A stretch of 64,000 bases of DNA, from assembly GCF_027497355.1 (NCBI RefSeq), contig NZ_CP114909.1, forward strand, positions 4,483,001 through 4,547,000, given 5' to 3'. The notes under the pieces are model-generated. The model made no database searches and was not told the origin of the DNA. It worked only from the letters and a program-made list of their open reading frames with translations. Positions 33,525-44,638 of this stretch are shown in pieces (the stretch's first letter is position 1; each line of letters opens with the position of its first letter). The position numbers and the translations under genes were made by a program. This DNA is from Micromonospora sp. WMMA1947 (lineage in GTDB: Bacteria; Actinomycetota; Actinomycetes; Mycobacteriales; Micromonosporaceae).

Positions 33525-34892
33525 TCAGGCGAGCGTGCAGGACGCGCCGTTGAGGCTGAACGCGCTGGGCCGGGCGGTGTTGCCGGTGTGCGTGGCCTGG
33601 AAGCCGATGGTGGTCGAGCCGCCGGCCGGGATGGCCGCGTTGTAGGAGACGTTACGCGCCGTCACCTGGCCCGAGGAGGGGGAGTACGAGGCGTTCCAGC
33701 CGGAGGTGATGGTCTGGCCGCCGGGCAGCGTGAACGCCAGCGACCAGCCGTTCACCGCGGCGGTGCCGGTGTTGCTGATGGTGATGTTCTCGGTCAGGCC
33801 GTTGTTCCAGGCGTTCAGCTCGATGCGCACCGAGCAGGCGCCGGTGCCGGGCGGCGGGGTGGTCGGTCCCGGCGGCGGCGTGGTCGGGCCGGGCGGGGGA
33901 GTGGTCGGTCCCGGCGGGGGCGTGGTGGGGCCGGGCGGGGGAGTGGTCGGTCCCGGCGTGGTGGTGAGGCCGAAGAAGGCCACGGCGGCCGCGGCCATGC
34001 CGGCGGACGGCAGGCTGTGCCCGGCGCCCTGGATGCTGTACGCCTCGACCTGGACAGTGCCGGAGGTGTCGGCGTAGCGGCGCCGGTTCCAGCCGGACTG
34101 CGGCGTGTCGGTGGACGTGGGCGTCTGGCTCAGGCCGAACACGTTCGTCCACTGCTCGATCGTCTCCTGGAGCAGCGAGTACGGCACCAGCGTGTCGTTG
34201 GTGCCGTGCCACAACTGCACCCGGGGCCGGGGCCCGGTGTAACCGGGGTACGCCTGGCGGACCGCGTCACCCCACTGCTGCGGGGTGCGGTTCATGTTCC
34301 CGCCGGTGCACTGGCTGGAGCCGGGCGGATAGTCGGCGGCGCCGGCGAAGCAGTTGAACGGCACGCCCATGAACGCCGCGCCGGCCTTGAAGACGTCCGG
34401 GTAGAGCGCCAGCATGTGGTTGGTCATCATGCCGCCGGACGAACTGCCGGTGGCGTACACCCGGTCCGGGTCGGCACCGTACTGCTGCTGGACGTAGCGG
34501 ACCATCGAGATGAGCGACACCGGGTCGCTGCCGCCGCCGCGCCGCTTGGCCGCGTCGGACCAGGTGTCGAAGCAGTTGCCGAAGCCGGCCTGCTGGGTGG
34601 CGCTGGGGTAGATGACGATGAAGCCGTACCGGTCGGCCAGTCCGGCGAACTCGCTGCCGGAGTAGAAGCCGGGGCCGGAGCCGCCGCAGCCGTGCATGGC
34701 CACCACTGTCGCCGGCCGGGACGGGCGGGCGTCCGGCACGTAGACGTGCATGCGCATCCGGCCGGGGTTGTCGCCGAAGCTGGTCACCTCGGTCAGCGAC
34801 GCCGCGTACGCGGGTTGGACGGTGGGGATCACCAGGCCGGCCGCCGCCAGCGACGCGGCCAGGGCCACCACCATCTTGGCTCTGATTCTCAC
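33525..34892 (-). CDS. Secreted PHB-depolymerase/CE1-type esterase with CBM2
   Basis: 455 residues. A signal peptide (MRIRAKMVVALAASLAAAGL, cleavage near PAYAA) is followed by an alpha/beta esterase domain to about residue 325. Its triad is visible: serine in ATGSSSGG, aspartate in WHGTNDTLVPY and histidine in QGAGHSLP; HGCGG forms the oxyanion region. A TTPPPGP repeat linker leads to a C-terminal CBM2 beginning CSVRIELNAWNNG. Known relatives are poly(3-hydroxybutyrate) depolymerases and acetylxylan/feruloyl esterases; the CBM2 favours plant cell wall esters. The GTG at 34892 has GGAGATTCC upstream. Confidence 0.9.
   Translation of the reverse strand: MRIRAKMVVALAASLAAAGLVIPTVQPAYAASLTEVTSFGDNPGRMRMHVYVPDARPSRPATVVAMHGCGGSGPGFYSGSEFAGLADRYGFIVIYPSATQQAGFGNCFDTWSDAAKRRGGGSDPVSLISMVRYVQQQYGADPDRVYATGSSSGGMMTNHMLALYPDVFKAGAAFMGVPFNCFAGAADYPPGSSQCTGGNMNRTPQQWGDAVRQAYPGYTGPRPRVQLWHGTNDTLVPYSLLQETIEQWTNVFGLSQTPTSTDTPQSGWNRRRYADTSGTVQVEAYSIQGAGHSLPSAGMAAAAVAFFGLTTTPGPTTPPPGPTTPPPGPTTPPPGPTTPPPGPTTPPPGTGACSVRIELNAWNNGLTENITISNTGTAAVNGWSLAFTLPGGQTITSGWNASYSPSSGQVTARNVSYNAAIPAGGSTTIGFQATHTGNTARPSAFSLNGASCTLA
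33842..33960. repeat. Tandem 21-bp repeats encoding the Pro-Thr linker
   Basis: About five near-identical 21-base units (core GGTGGTCGGTCCCGGCGG) encode the TTPPPGP repeats that join the esterase domain to the CBM2. The length is a multiple of three, so copy number can vary without breaking the frame. Confidence 0.85.
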
Positions 34893-35024
34893 GGAATCTC
34901 CTTCGATCGCCCTGTGCGGGCGGTGACGGGCGGGTGCGCGCCGCGTCGGCGGCCCGGACCGCCGCGGTGTCGCGTCTCGCCCACTGACGTGTCTCGCCCG
35001 GCCTGGCTCCGTCGTGTGGCACAT

Positions 35025-35053
35025 AGTGTTCCCGCCGGGCGCTGAAGTGTCAA
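35025..35053 (-). promoter_or_regulatory. Promoter of the secreted esterase gene
   Basis: On the minus strand TTGACA (35053-35048), a 17-base spacer and AACACT (35030-35025) make a good vegetative-type promoter about 130 bases upstream of the GTG start. Confidence 0.55.
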
Positions 35054-35128
35054 TCGATGCGCTCCGATGAGCTGCGGCGGCGTTCGTCTACAGTCGGTGC
35101 ACCGTCCCTGAGCCGAGCCGGAGCGCGT

Positions 35129-36097
35129 GTGGCAAACCCGTTCGACATCGAGGAGATCTACCCGGACGAGGGGCCCGCGGCGCGGTTGCCCCGGCGGCAG
35201 GCCGGCACGTCGCCGCAGAGCGTCGCGGTGACCGTGCTCGCCGACTACACGCTGCGTACCCGCGCCGCCCTGCCGTCCGCGGCGATCGTCGCCCTGCTCG
35301 GCGAGGCCGGGGTGACCAGCGCCGGAGCCCGTACCGCGATCAGCCGGCTGGCCCGCCGTGGGGTGCTGGAGGGCAGCCGGCAGGGCCGCAACAGCTTCTA
35401 CCGGCTCAGTCGCGCCGCCGCCGAGTACCTGTCCGCCGGCGGGAACTGGATCATCGCCTCCACGACCGACGTCCAGACGTGGGACGGATGCTGGACCATC
35501 GTGGCCTTCTCGCTGCCGCAGGACCACGGCGCGCAACGCCGGGCGCTGCGCGGCCAGTTGCGCTGGCTCGGCTTCGCGCCGCTCTACGACGGGCTGTGGA
35601 TCTCGCCGTACGAGCTGGCCGCGCCGGGGCGGGCCCGGCTCGCCCCGCTCGCCCTCGGCGCGGTCACGGTGTTCCGGGGACGGCAGGACGCGCTGGACGC
35701 GATCGGCCAGCGCGCCCCCGTCGACGCCTGGGACGTCGACGCGATCAGCGGGCACTACGAGGCGTTCCTGCGCCGGTGGACCCCGCTGGTGTCGCGGCTC
35801 GGCTCGGTCGACGGTGCCGCCGCCGTGCGGGCCCGTACCGAGGTGATGGACACGTACCGGCGGTTCCCCACGCTCGACCCGCGGCTGCCGCTGGAACTGC
35901 TCCCGGCCGGGTGGCCGCGCCGGGCGGCCCGGGACGTGTTCGCGGCCGTCTACGACGGCCTGGCCGAGGCCGCCGAGACGCACGTCCGGGCGGTCGTCGC
36001 GCGGTTCGCCGACCCGGTGCCGCCCGGCATCCGGGCGCACACCACCGCCGACATGCTCGCCGGCGTGGGCGAGGACGGGTGCGGCGCCGCGGGCTGA
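35129..36097 (+). CDS. PaaX family transcriptional regulator
   Basis: 322 residues. The N-terminal winged helix includes LPSAAIVALLGEAGVTSAGARTAISRLARRGVLEGSRQGR. A central PaaX domain (WTIVAFSLPQDHGAQRRALRGQLRWLGFAPLYDGLWISP) is followed by the C-terminal helical domain with YRRFPTLDPRLPLELLPAGWPRRAA. PaaX proteins repress phenylacetate and related genes in response to CoA esters, but no paa genes are nearby. GTG at 35129 with GGAG upstream is preferred to the start at 35057. It is divergent from the esterase gene. Confidence 0.88.
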   Translation: MANPFDIEEIYPDEGPAARLPRRQAGTSPQSVAVTVLADYTLRTRAALPSAAIVALLGEAGVTSAGARTAISRLARRGVLEGSRQGRNSFYRLSRAAAEYLSAGGNWIIASTTDVQTWDGCWTIVAFSLPQDHGAQRRALRGQLRWLGFAPLYDGLWISPYELAAPGRARLAPLALGAVTVFRGRQDALDAIGQRAPVDAWDVDAISGHYEAFLRRWTPLVSRLGSVDGAAAVRARTEVMDTYRRFPTLDPRLPLELLPAGWPRRAARDVFAAVYDGLAEAAETHVRAVVARFADPVPPGIRAHTTADMLAGVGEDGCGAAG

Positions 36098-36106
36098 CCG
36101 CGATCG

Positions 36107-36781
36107 TCACCCGCCGACGGCGCAGCGGCGCTCGACCGTGTACGGCCCGGTGCCGGCCAGTGCGACAGCCAGCGCGACCCCGGCGGGCGCGGGCAGGTCG
36201 GCGAGCCGGTGCGGGCCGGCCGGCCGGACGCACTCGACCGTGTCACCCCGGTGCACCGGCATGCCGAGGTTGGGCCACAGCGGGCCCCCGGCCGCTTTGA
36301 CGGCGGCCTCCTTGCGGGCCCACAGCCGGGTGAACCGCAGCGCCCGGTCGGCGTGGCCGGCCCCGGCGGCGACGTGCCGTGCCTCCTGCGGATGGAAGAG
36401 ACGCACGGACGCGGCCACCGGGTCCCCGCCCGGCGCGACAAGCTGGATGTCCACCCCCACCGGCCGGTCCTCGCTCAACGCGACCGCCACGAGATCGCCG
36501 GAGTAGGACAGGCTCGTGTGCAGGCCGGCCCACGGGCCGGTCAGCGCCGGTTTGCCGTACCGGCCGGGCCGCCAGGCCAGCGCCGCCGGTGACGCGCCAG
36601 TGGCCCGTCCGGCCAGCAGACGCAGCGCGCCGTGTGCCACGGTGAACCGGTCCCGCAGCGTCTCGGCGCCCAACCGTGCCGCCCGGCGCCGCTCGTCCGC
36701 GTCGAGCACCGCCCGGTAGCGGGCCAGCTCGTCCGCCGGCACCGCGGCGGCGACGATCCAGACCCGGACGGTGTCCCGCAT
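36107..36781 (-). CDS. Sfp-type 4'-phosphopantetheinyl transferase
   Basis: 224 residues. Motifs of the Sfp class are HTSLSYSGD (residues 88-96), GVDIQ with D111 and Q113, and WARKEAAVKA with E158. It transfers phosphopantetheine from CoA to carrier-protein serines of polyketide or peptide synthases. The third residue of the usual GVDxE metal motif is glutamine here, which is uncommon. No synthase lies in the window, so it probably serves clusters elsewhere. No strong ribosome site is seen at this ATG; a GTG 9 codons upstream is an alternative. It is convergent with the PaaX gene, with only a 9-base gap. Confidence 0.9.
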   Translation of the reverse strand: MRDTVRVWIVAAAVPADELARYRAVLDADERRRAARLGAETLRDRFTVAHGALRLLAGRATGASPAALAWRPGRYGKPALTGPWAGLHTSLSYSGDLVAVALSEDRPVGVDIQLVAPGGDPVAASVRLFHPQEARHVAAGAGHADRALRFTRLWARKEAAVKAAGGPLWPNLGMPVHRGDTVECVRPAGPHRLADLPAPAGVALAVALAGTGPYTVERRCAVGG

Positions 36782-36883
36782 GGACGGCAGCGTAACCGCG
36801 CCCGTCACGCCGCCACCCGCCTGCGGCGCCGCGGGCTGACCGGCGAAGATCGACGGTTGGCGGAGCCGTGCCAGAATCTGGCC

Positions 36884-37363
36884 GTGTCCTACCTCCCCTC
36901 GCAGCCGTATCCGCCGATGCCGGGCGGCGTCAGCCCGCTGATCGCCTACCCGCACCCGATCTCCCCGCCGCCGGGCTGCGGGGTGCTCGTCGTCTCGGTG
37001 AACCGCGGGCCGTACCTGATTCCCGTGCCGGTGACCAGCCGCTTCAAGATCGACCGCCAGGTGGTCGCGATCCCCGGCGAGGGGACGTGGCACGTCGCGG
37101 TGCCGGCCGGCACGCACGACGTCCGGTACACCGACTTCCTGGGTGTCCCGATCGTCACCACGGCGCTCGCGGTGCAGCCGGGCGCCGCGCACCACCTCGC
37201 GTTCCGCTTCGGCGGGTGGCGCAACCGGGTCTACGACGGGTACGGCACCGACGTCACCCGGTTCGGTCTGTGGTCCAACTACAGCATCATGCTGATCGTG
37301 CTGGCCGTCTTCGGCCTGGCTTGCTGCGGGGTGTTCGGGCTGGCCCTGGGCTCGAACCCCTGA
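36884..37363 (+). CDS. Hypothetical protein with C-terminal membrane anchor
   Basis: 159 residues beginning at a GTG (36884). A proline-rich N-terminus (YLPSQPYPPMPGG) leads to a beta-rich central domain with VLVVSVNRGPYLIPVPV and TWHVAVPAGTHDVRYTDFLG. It ends with one membrane helix, NYSIMLIVLAVFGLACCGVFGLAL. I recognise no named family. The layout suggests a tail-anchored protein with a cytoplasmic beta domain. It diverges from the phosphopantetheinyl transferase gene with a 102-base gap. Confidence 0.75.
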   Translation: MSYLPSQPYPPMPGGVSPLIAYPHPISPPPGCGVLVVSVNRGPYLIPVPVTSRFKIDRQVVAIPGEGTWHVAVPAGTHDVRYTDFLGVPIVTTALAVQPGAAHHLAFRFGGWRNRVYDGYGTDVTRFGLWSNYSIMLIVLAVFGLACCGVFGLALGSNP

Positions 37364-37380
37364 TCCGTCCGGCCGGCGGG

Positions 37381-37410
37381 CCTGGTCGCGCGGTCAGCGC
37401 AGCGACCAGG
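37381..37410. terminator. Hairpin between convergent genes
   Basis: CCTGGTCGC (37381-37389) pairs with GCGACCAGG (37402-37410), a 9-bp stem across the stop of the minus-strand lectin-domain gene. It is placed to terminate the plus-strand gene ending at 37363. Confidence 0.5.
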
Positions 37411-38977
37411 TCTGCTTCACGTTGAACACACAGGTCCAGGCGTTCAGCGGAGCACCCGCCGCGTGCCCGTCGACGTCCAGGCAGCGGTCGGTCGCCCGGT
37501 TGAACAGCGACCGCCGGCCCTGGCTCTCGATCCACTCCCACTTCTGCGCCGGGTTGCCGCTGCACCACGCGGTCTGCACCGGCACGCCGTCGCGCTTCTC
37601 GCCCCAGGCCACGTCCAGGCAGAGGCCGCCGTCGACCCGGACGCTGCCGTCGGACGCGAACGTCCACCACTGGGAACGCTCCTCCCGGCAGGCCCGCAGC
37701 ACGACGCGTACGCCGTCCCCGCTGCCGCCGCTCGCGCACAGGCCGGTCTCCTTGCCGACGAGTTGCTTCGCGCCGGCCGGACGGACCGGTGCGGACGGCT
37801 TCTCCGACCGGTCCGGCTCGCCGGACGCCAGTGGCGGCGTGGACGGCCGCGCGGCCGACGAGGCCGTCGGCTTCGGCGAGCGCGTGGTGGCCGGGGGCGA
37901 GCCGGAACTCGCCGGCGTGCCGCGCAACCGGCCGTCGAGGGCGTAGAAGTCGGTGAACTCCCGGACCGTGCGCAGGAACGCCTGCGTGCCGGCGTCGAAG
38001 TCGCCGCCGGTGTGGCGCACGGCGTCGGTCCCGTTGCGGTACGCCGCCAGCGCCAGCAGATCCGGGTCGCCGTCGAGCGCGGCCAGTTCCCGTCGCAGCG
38101 CGCAGAGCGCGGCCCCGGCCGCCGGTACGGCCGCCTGCGGCTCCCACGGCGAGGCGCCGGACGGGCCGTACGCACGCCACAGCTCCGGCCGGAACTGGGC
38201 GATGCCCTTGCGACCGCCGTCGCCGAGCAGGTTCGGGTCGAAGCCGGACAGGGTCATCAGCTGCGCGGCCACCGCGGCCGGCGGCACCTGCGGGCACACC
38301 GAGCCGGCCCGTACCACCAGGCGGACGTACGCGGCGGGGACCGCCTTGGGCTGCCGGCGTTCGCCCTCGGCACCGGCCGCGACGGCGTCGGTGAAGCCGT
38401 CCTGCCGCCCGTAGTAGGCGGCGTACCGGTTCACCTCGTCGACGTACGGGACCGCCGCCGAGGGCACCCCTGCGGCGCCGCGGACCTCGTCGAATCCGGT
38501 GTGGAAGGCAGCGAGCGACAGCCGCCACGGGTCGCCGGGGACTTCCGCCGTGCGCAGTTGCCCGGCCAGGTCGCACATGTGGTGGGCCAGCGCGAGGATG
38601 TTGGCGGCGGCGTCCGTGCGCGGCGCGTCCGGCCACGGCGCCCAGGTCCGCCATCGCTCGTCGTCCAGTCCGGCCAGGCCCCGGCCGCCGGACGCGGTCC
38701 GCTCGGCCCGTCCGTCCAGACCCGACTCGGTCATCAGCTGCCCGGCCAGCCGCGCCGGGGTCAGCGTGGGGCACGACCGGGCCGCGGTCCGGATGGCGGC
38801 GAGCTGCTCGGCGGAGACGGTCCGGCCGGCCGACTCACCGTCGCGGGCGGTGGCGACGCTCCCGCTGAGGGCGGCGACCACCAGGCTGAGCGCCGCCAGT
38901 CCGGCGGCACCGGCGGCGACGACTCCGCGCGGGATCCGGCGCGGGCGGGTGTCCGGGCCGGGGACATCGGGTGTCAC
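37394..38977 (-). CDS. Secreted transglycosylase-like protein with tandem domains and ricin-type lectin
   Basis: 527 residues. An N-terminal membrane/signal segment (VVAAGAAGLAALSLVVAAL, residues 19-37) precedes two related domains of about 150 and 120 residues. The first has LMTESGLD and GLAGLDDERW, like lytic transglycosylases. The second has LMTLSGFDPN and GIAQFRPELW, with the catalytic glutamate replaced by leucine. After a Ser/Pro/Thr linker (residues about 345-395) comes a ricin-B-type lectin with VDGGLCLDVAWG, QKWEWIES and CLDVDG. It probably binds and trims cell-wall glycans outside the cell. Confidence 0.8.
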   Translation of the reverse strand: MTPDVPGPDTRPRRIPRGVVAAGAAGLAALSLVVAALSGSVATARDGESAGRTVSAEQLAAIRTAARSCPTLTPARLAGQLMTESGLDGRAERTASGGRGLAGLDDERWRTWAPWPDAPRTDAAANILALAHHMCDLAGQLRTAEVPGDPWRLSLAAFHTGFDEVRGAAGVPSAAVPYVDEVNRYAAYYGRQDGFTDAVAAGAEGERRQPKAVPAAYVRLVVRAGSVCPQVPPAAVAAQLMTLSGFDPNLLGDGGRKGIAQFRPELWRAYGPSGASPWEPQAAVPAAGAALCALRRELAALDGDPDLLALAAYRNGTDAVRHTGGDFDAGTQAFLRTVREFTDFYALDGRLRGTPASSGSPPATTRSPKPTASSAARPSTPPLASGEPDRSEKPSAPVRPAGAKQLVGKETGLCASGGSGDGVRVVLRACREERSQWWTFASDGSVRVDGGLCLDVAWGEKRDGVPVQTAWCSGNPAQKWEWIESQGRRSLFNRATDRCLDVDGHAAGAPLNAWTCVFNVKQTWSLR

Positions 38978-39169
38978 AGGGCGGTCCTTCCGGTGATGAC
39001 GTACGCCGGACGGGTGCGCGACGTCCTCGGTTCACCCGGCCGGAGCCGGGTCCGACTCCGGTCCGGCCGCCATTGAACCGATCGACCGGCGAGCAGTCAA
39101 ATGTGGACGGTCCGGCCGGGCCCGCCCGTGCGGGGGGAGCGGCGGTGCCGGTGTTGATCCGGAACGGGA

Positions 39170-39183
39170 CCGAAAAGTTTCGG
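39170..39183. promoter_or_regulatory. CCGAAA-AG-TTTCGG box, candidate xylanase operator
   Basis: CCGAAAAGTTTCGG has perfect 6-bp arms. Boxes of the CGAAA(N)TTTCG type precede xylanase genes of Streptomyces and relatives and act in their control, so the same role is likely here. The site lies 130 bases upstream of the -35. Confidence 0.6.
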
Positions 39184-39312
39184 AATCTCGTTGCCTCCGT
39201 CGGCGACAGTGCGCCGGTGACCGGGCCGTCCACGCTGATCGGAGGCCCTTTCCGGCAGCCGTAACGCCCGTTCAGGGCCCCGCTGCGGTTACCACAACAT
39301 TTCCGGAACTTG

Positions 39313-39341
39313 TTGACAGGATGAACCGGGGCTCCAATACT
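39313..39341 (+). promoter_or_regulatory. Promoter of the GH11 xylanase
   Basis: TTGACA (39313-39318), 17 bases, then AATACT (39336-39341). This is the best vegetative-type promoter seen in the window. Confidence 0.7.
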
Positions 39342-39494
39342 GTGGCCATCGGCGTATCTCGATTGACGTCGATGTCCGACCACCACCGTGGCGCGGCTGT
39401 CGCCCCGGTCCCGCCGTCCGCGGGCGGGCGAGCACCCGCGGCTCGCGCCACCCGGTTGGCCGCCCGCCAGCCGTCACAGGGAGGAAACCCGTCC

Positions 39495-40493
39495 ATGAAA
39501 GACGCCCCCGTCCGCACGGGCATCCGCAGGCGCGGACGCCTCAGGATGGTCCTCGGCGGCGCCTGTGCCGTGGCGCTGATCACCGCCGGGGCGACGGCGG
39601 TCACGTCAGCTCCGGCTTACGCCCAGACCGTCACGTCGAACTCGACCGGCACGCACAACGGCTACTTCTATTCCTTCTGGAAAGACAGTGGCAACGTCTC
39701 CATGACCATGGGCAACGGTGGTCAGTACAGCACCCAGTGGAGCAACATCAACAACTTCGTGGCCGGCAAGGGCTGGAACCCGGGCTCACGCCGGACGGTC
39801 AGCTACTCCGGCAGCTTCAACCCGTCCGGCAACGCGTACCTGACGCTCTACGGCTGGACGCGCAACCCGCTCGTCGAGTACTACATCGTCGACAGCTGGG
39901 GCAGCTGGCGCCCGCCGGGCAGCGGCTACATGGGCTCGGTGACCACCGACGGCGGCACGTACGACGTCTACCGCACCCAGCGCGTCAACGCCCCCTCGAT
40001 CGAGGGCACCCGGACGTTCTACCAGTACTGGAGCGTCCGCCAGCAGAAGCGCGTCGGCGGCACCATCACCTCCGGCAACCACTTCGACGCCTGGTCGCGC
40101 TACGGCATGAACCTCGGCACCCACGACTACCAGATCATGGCCACCGAGGGCTTCCAGAGCAGCGGCAACTCCAACATCACGGTCGGCGGCACCAGCGGTG
40201 GCAACCCGACCACCCCGCCGCCGAACAACGGTGGCTGCACGGTCAGCGTCAGCCGGGCCGAGGAGTGGGGCGACCGGTTCAACGTGACCTTCTCGGTCAG
40301 CGGCACGAGCAACTGGGTGGTCAGCATCCAGACCCAGGGCGGGCAGAGCCTGCAGAACAGCTGGAACGCGTCGGTCAGCGGCACCAGCGGCACGCTCACC
40401 GCACGCCCGAACGGCAACGGCAACAACTTCGGCATCACGCTCTACAAGAACGGCAACAGCAACACACCGACGGCGACCTGTTCCGCCGCCTGA
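39495..40493 (+). CDS. GH11 endo-1,4-beta-xylanase with C-terminal carbohydrate-binding module
   Basis: 332 residues. A long signal peptide ([20 protein letters not shown], cleavage near PAYAQ) is followed by a GH11 jelly-roll domain, residues about 45-230. The nucleophile E128 is in [11 protein letters not shown] and the acid/base E218 is in [12 protein letters not shown] Gly/Pro/Asn linker ([13 protein letters not shown]) leads to an about 85-residue CBM2-like module with [11 protein letters not shown] and [10 protein letters not shown]. It is secreted and cuts xylan internally. GGAGGAAA 8 bases before the ATG decides the start. Confidence 0.96.
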   Translation: MKDAPVRTGIRRRGRLRMVLGGACAVALITAGATAVTSAPAYAQTVTSNSTGTHNGYFYSFWKDSGNVSMTMGNGGQYSTQWSNINNFVAGKGWNPGSRRTVSYSGSFNPSGNAYLTLYGWTRNPLVEYYIVDSWGSWRPPGSGYMGSVTTDGGTYDVYRTQRVNAPSIEGTRTFYQYWSVRQQKRVGGTITSGNHFDAWSRYGMNLGTHDYQIMATEGFQSSGNSNITVGGTSGGNPTTPPPNNGGCTVSVSRAEEWGDRFNVTFSVSGTSNWVVSIQTQGGQSLQNSWNASVSGTSGTLTARPNGNGNNFGITLYKNGNSNTPTATCSAA

Positions 40494-40508
40494 GCCCTTT
40501 TCCGGGGA

Positions 40509-40537
40509 GGGGGTGCCGCGCCTGGCGCGGCACCCCC
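40509..40537 (+). terminator. Strong terminator after the xylanase
   Basis: GGGGGTGCCGCGC pairs perfectly with GCGCGGCACCCCC (13 bp, 3-base loop) and is followed by GTTTCGTG. Confidence 0.88.
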
Positions 40538-40591
40538 GTTTCGTGTGCCCGGACGGTCATGATGTGACAGCCGACACACCTGGGCGAAAAC

Positions 40592-43356
<2,765 letters not shown>

Positions 43357-43370
43357 TCCGCCGTATCCGG

Positions 43371-43411
43371 GCGAGCCCCGGTCCGTCGCGCCGCGACGGG
43401 CCGGGGCTCGC
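43371..43411. terminator. Bidirectional terminator after katG
   Basis: GCGAGCCCCGG pairs with CCGGGGCTCGC, and the inner CCGTCGCG/CGCGACGG extends the stem to about 20 bp with almost no loop. It lies between katG and the convergent AraC gene. Confidence 0.88.
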
Positions 43412-43432
43412 CCCGTTCGCGGGCCGTTCCGG

Positions 43433-44446
43433 TCAGTCGTGCAGCGTACGGCTCGGTGGGATGCCGAACACGGACCGGTAGTGGGCGGTGAACCTGCTGT
43501 GGCTCAGGAAGCCCCATCGGGTGGCGATCCGGCTGACTGTCTCGCGTCTCGGATCGCCCATCCGCAGCTCCTGGTGTGCCCGTTCCAGCCGGATGCGCCG
43601 CAGGTGGGCCGCCGGGGTGCTGTCCAGATGGCGCCGGAAGGCCAGTTGCAGGGATCGCACGGACACGGCGGCGGCGACGGCTACGTCCGCCGGGCTGATG
43701 TCCTGGTGTGCGTTCTCCTCCATGAAGGCGATGGCCCGGCGGAGCGTCGACGCCGAGGCGTCGCGCCGGTCCTGGCGCGCCGGGTCGGTCAGCGCGGTGT
43801 TGGGGAAGACGGCGAGCGCGGCCGCCGCGAGGATGCGCGCCGCCGTGCCGAGCACCAGCGGGTGTCGGCTCGCCTCGGGATTGCCCAGCACGGCGTGGCG
43901 GACGTAGCGGGCCGTCGACCGCCAGTGCTCGGCCAGGACCGGCGAGGCCGGCTGGAGGTCGGTGAACCGGACCGGCACGGGCCGCCGCCCGGGAACGGGA
44001 AAGGCGACCTGGTGGAGCAGGCCCGTGTCCAGCTGGACCAGGAGCACCTCGCCGCAGCGCCACCGGAGCCGGTACGGATGGCCCGGGTGCGCGTTCAGGA
44101 ATACGTCGCCGGGGCGGAAGGAATGCGGTTCGCCGTCGACGACGCGGTTCACCATGCTGCTCGCGCTCTGGCAGACGACAACGGAATCGATCTGCTCGAC
44201 GTCGATGCGCAGATCGCCGGACTGCGCGACCCGGTCCATCCGGAACGCGCCGGCGTTGAGCCGGCGGTGGCTGAGCCGGTACCCGGCATTGCCACGGATG
44301 CGCATGCCTTGCGTGCCATACGCCTCGGAGAGGTAATGGTGAATGAGGTCGGGTCGACGGCTCCGGAAGTGATGACTGACGATGGGGCTGTGCCTCACGT
44401 CGTCCCCCTGCCGTATTTGTCCGGAGAGTGGAGCGGAAGTCGTCAC
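43433..44446 (-). CDS. AraC family transcriptional regulator
   Basis: 337 residues. The N-terminal 220 residues form an AraC-ligand-binding-like beta domain (SFRPGDVFLNAHPGHPYRLRW). The C-terminal about 100 residues are the AraC DNA-binding domain: DISPADVAVAAAVSVRSLQLAFRRHLDSTPAAHLR, then ETVSRIATRWGFLSHSRFTAHYRSVFGIPPS. This type, with a cupin-like domain resembling that of AraC/ToxR activators of catabolic genes, usually acts as an activator. It is transcribed towards katG and away from the gene at 44639. Its target is not clear. Confidence 0.92.
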   Translation of the reverse strand: MTTSAPLSGQIRQGDDVRHSPIVSHHFRSRRPDLIHHYLSEAYGTQGMRIRGNAGYRLSHRRLNAGAFRMDRVAQSGDLRIDVEQIDSVVVCQSASSMVNRVVDGEPHSFRPGDVFLNAHPGHPYRLRWRCGEVLLVQLDTGLLHQVAFPVPGRRPVPVRFTDLQPASPVLAEHWRSTARYVRHAVLGNPEASRHPLVLGTAARILAAAALAVFPNTALTDPARQDRRDASASTLRRAIAFMEENAHQDISPADVAVAAAVSVRSLQLAFRRHLDSTPAAHLRRIRLERAHQELRMGDPRRETVSRIATRWGFLSHSRFTAHYRSVFGIPPSRTLHD

Positions 44447-44638
44447 CGCGGGGAGCGAGGGAATCTCACCTCTCCGGATGCTATTACCCGATGGGATTCC
44501 TGCATATCCCGAATCCCATCAATGGCTTTTGCGCTAAGCGATCAATGGCATGCCTTCCGTGCGCTTACGGGACTAGCCCGGCGTCCGCCGGTGCGGAAAA
44601 GTCGACGCCGGCTTGCTGCGGTGGTCGAGGGGGCGCAG

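Larger units (their letters stand above)
38978..39494 (+). promoter_or_regulatory. Divergent non-coding region upstream of the GH11 xylanase
   Basis: These 517 bases separate the lectin-domain gene and the xylanase and hold no convincing gene. Besides the xyl-type box and promoter listed separately, TTCCGGAA-like motifs recur near 39249 and 39300. A long transcribed leader of about 145 bases lies between the promoter and the xylanase ATG. Confidence 0.6.

Noticed and set aside
33842..33960. Regular GC-rich repeats considered as a CRISPR-like array
   Set aside because: Units are contiguous 21-mers without spacers and encode an in-frame Pro-Thr linker.
35057..35128. Earlier start for the PaaX regulator
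   Set aside because: The extra 24 residues overlap the divergent promoter; the GTG at 35129 has its own GGAG site.
36632..36883. N-terminal extension of the 36884 protein
   Set aside because: The upstream part of the frame is Arg-rich, overlaps the divergent transferase gene and its promoter, and shows no domain.
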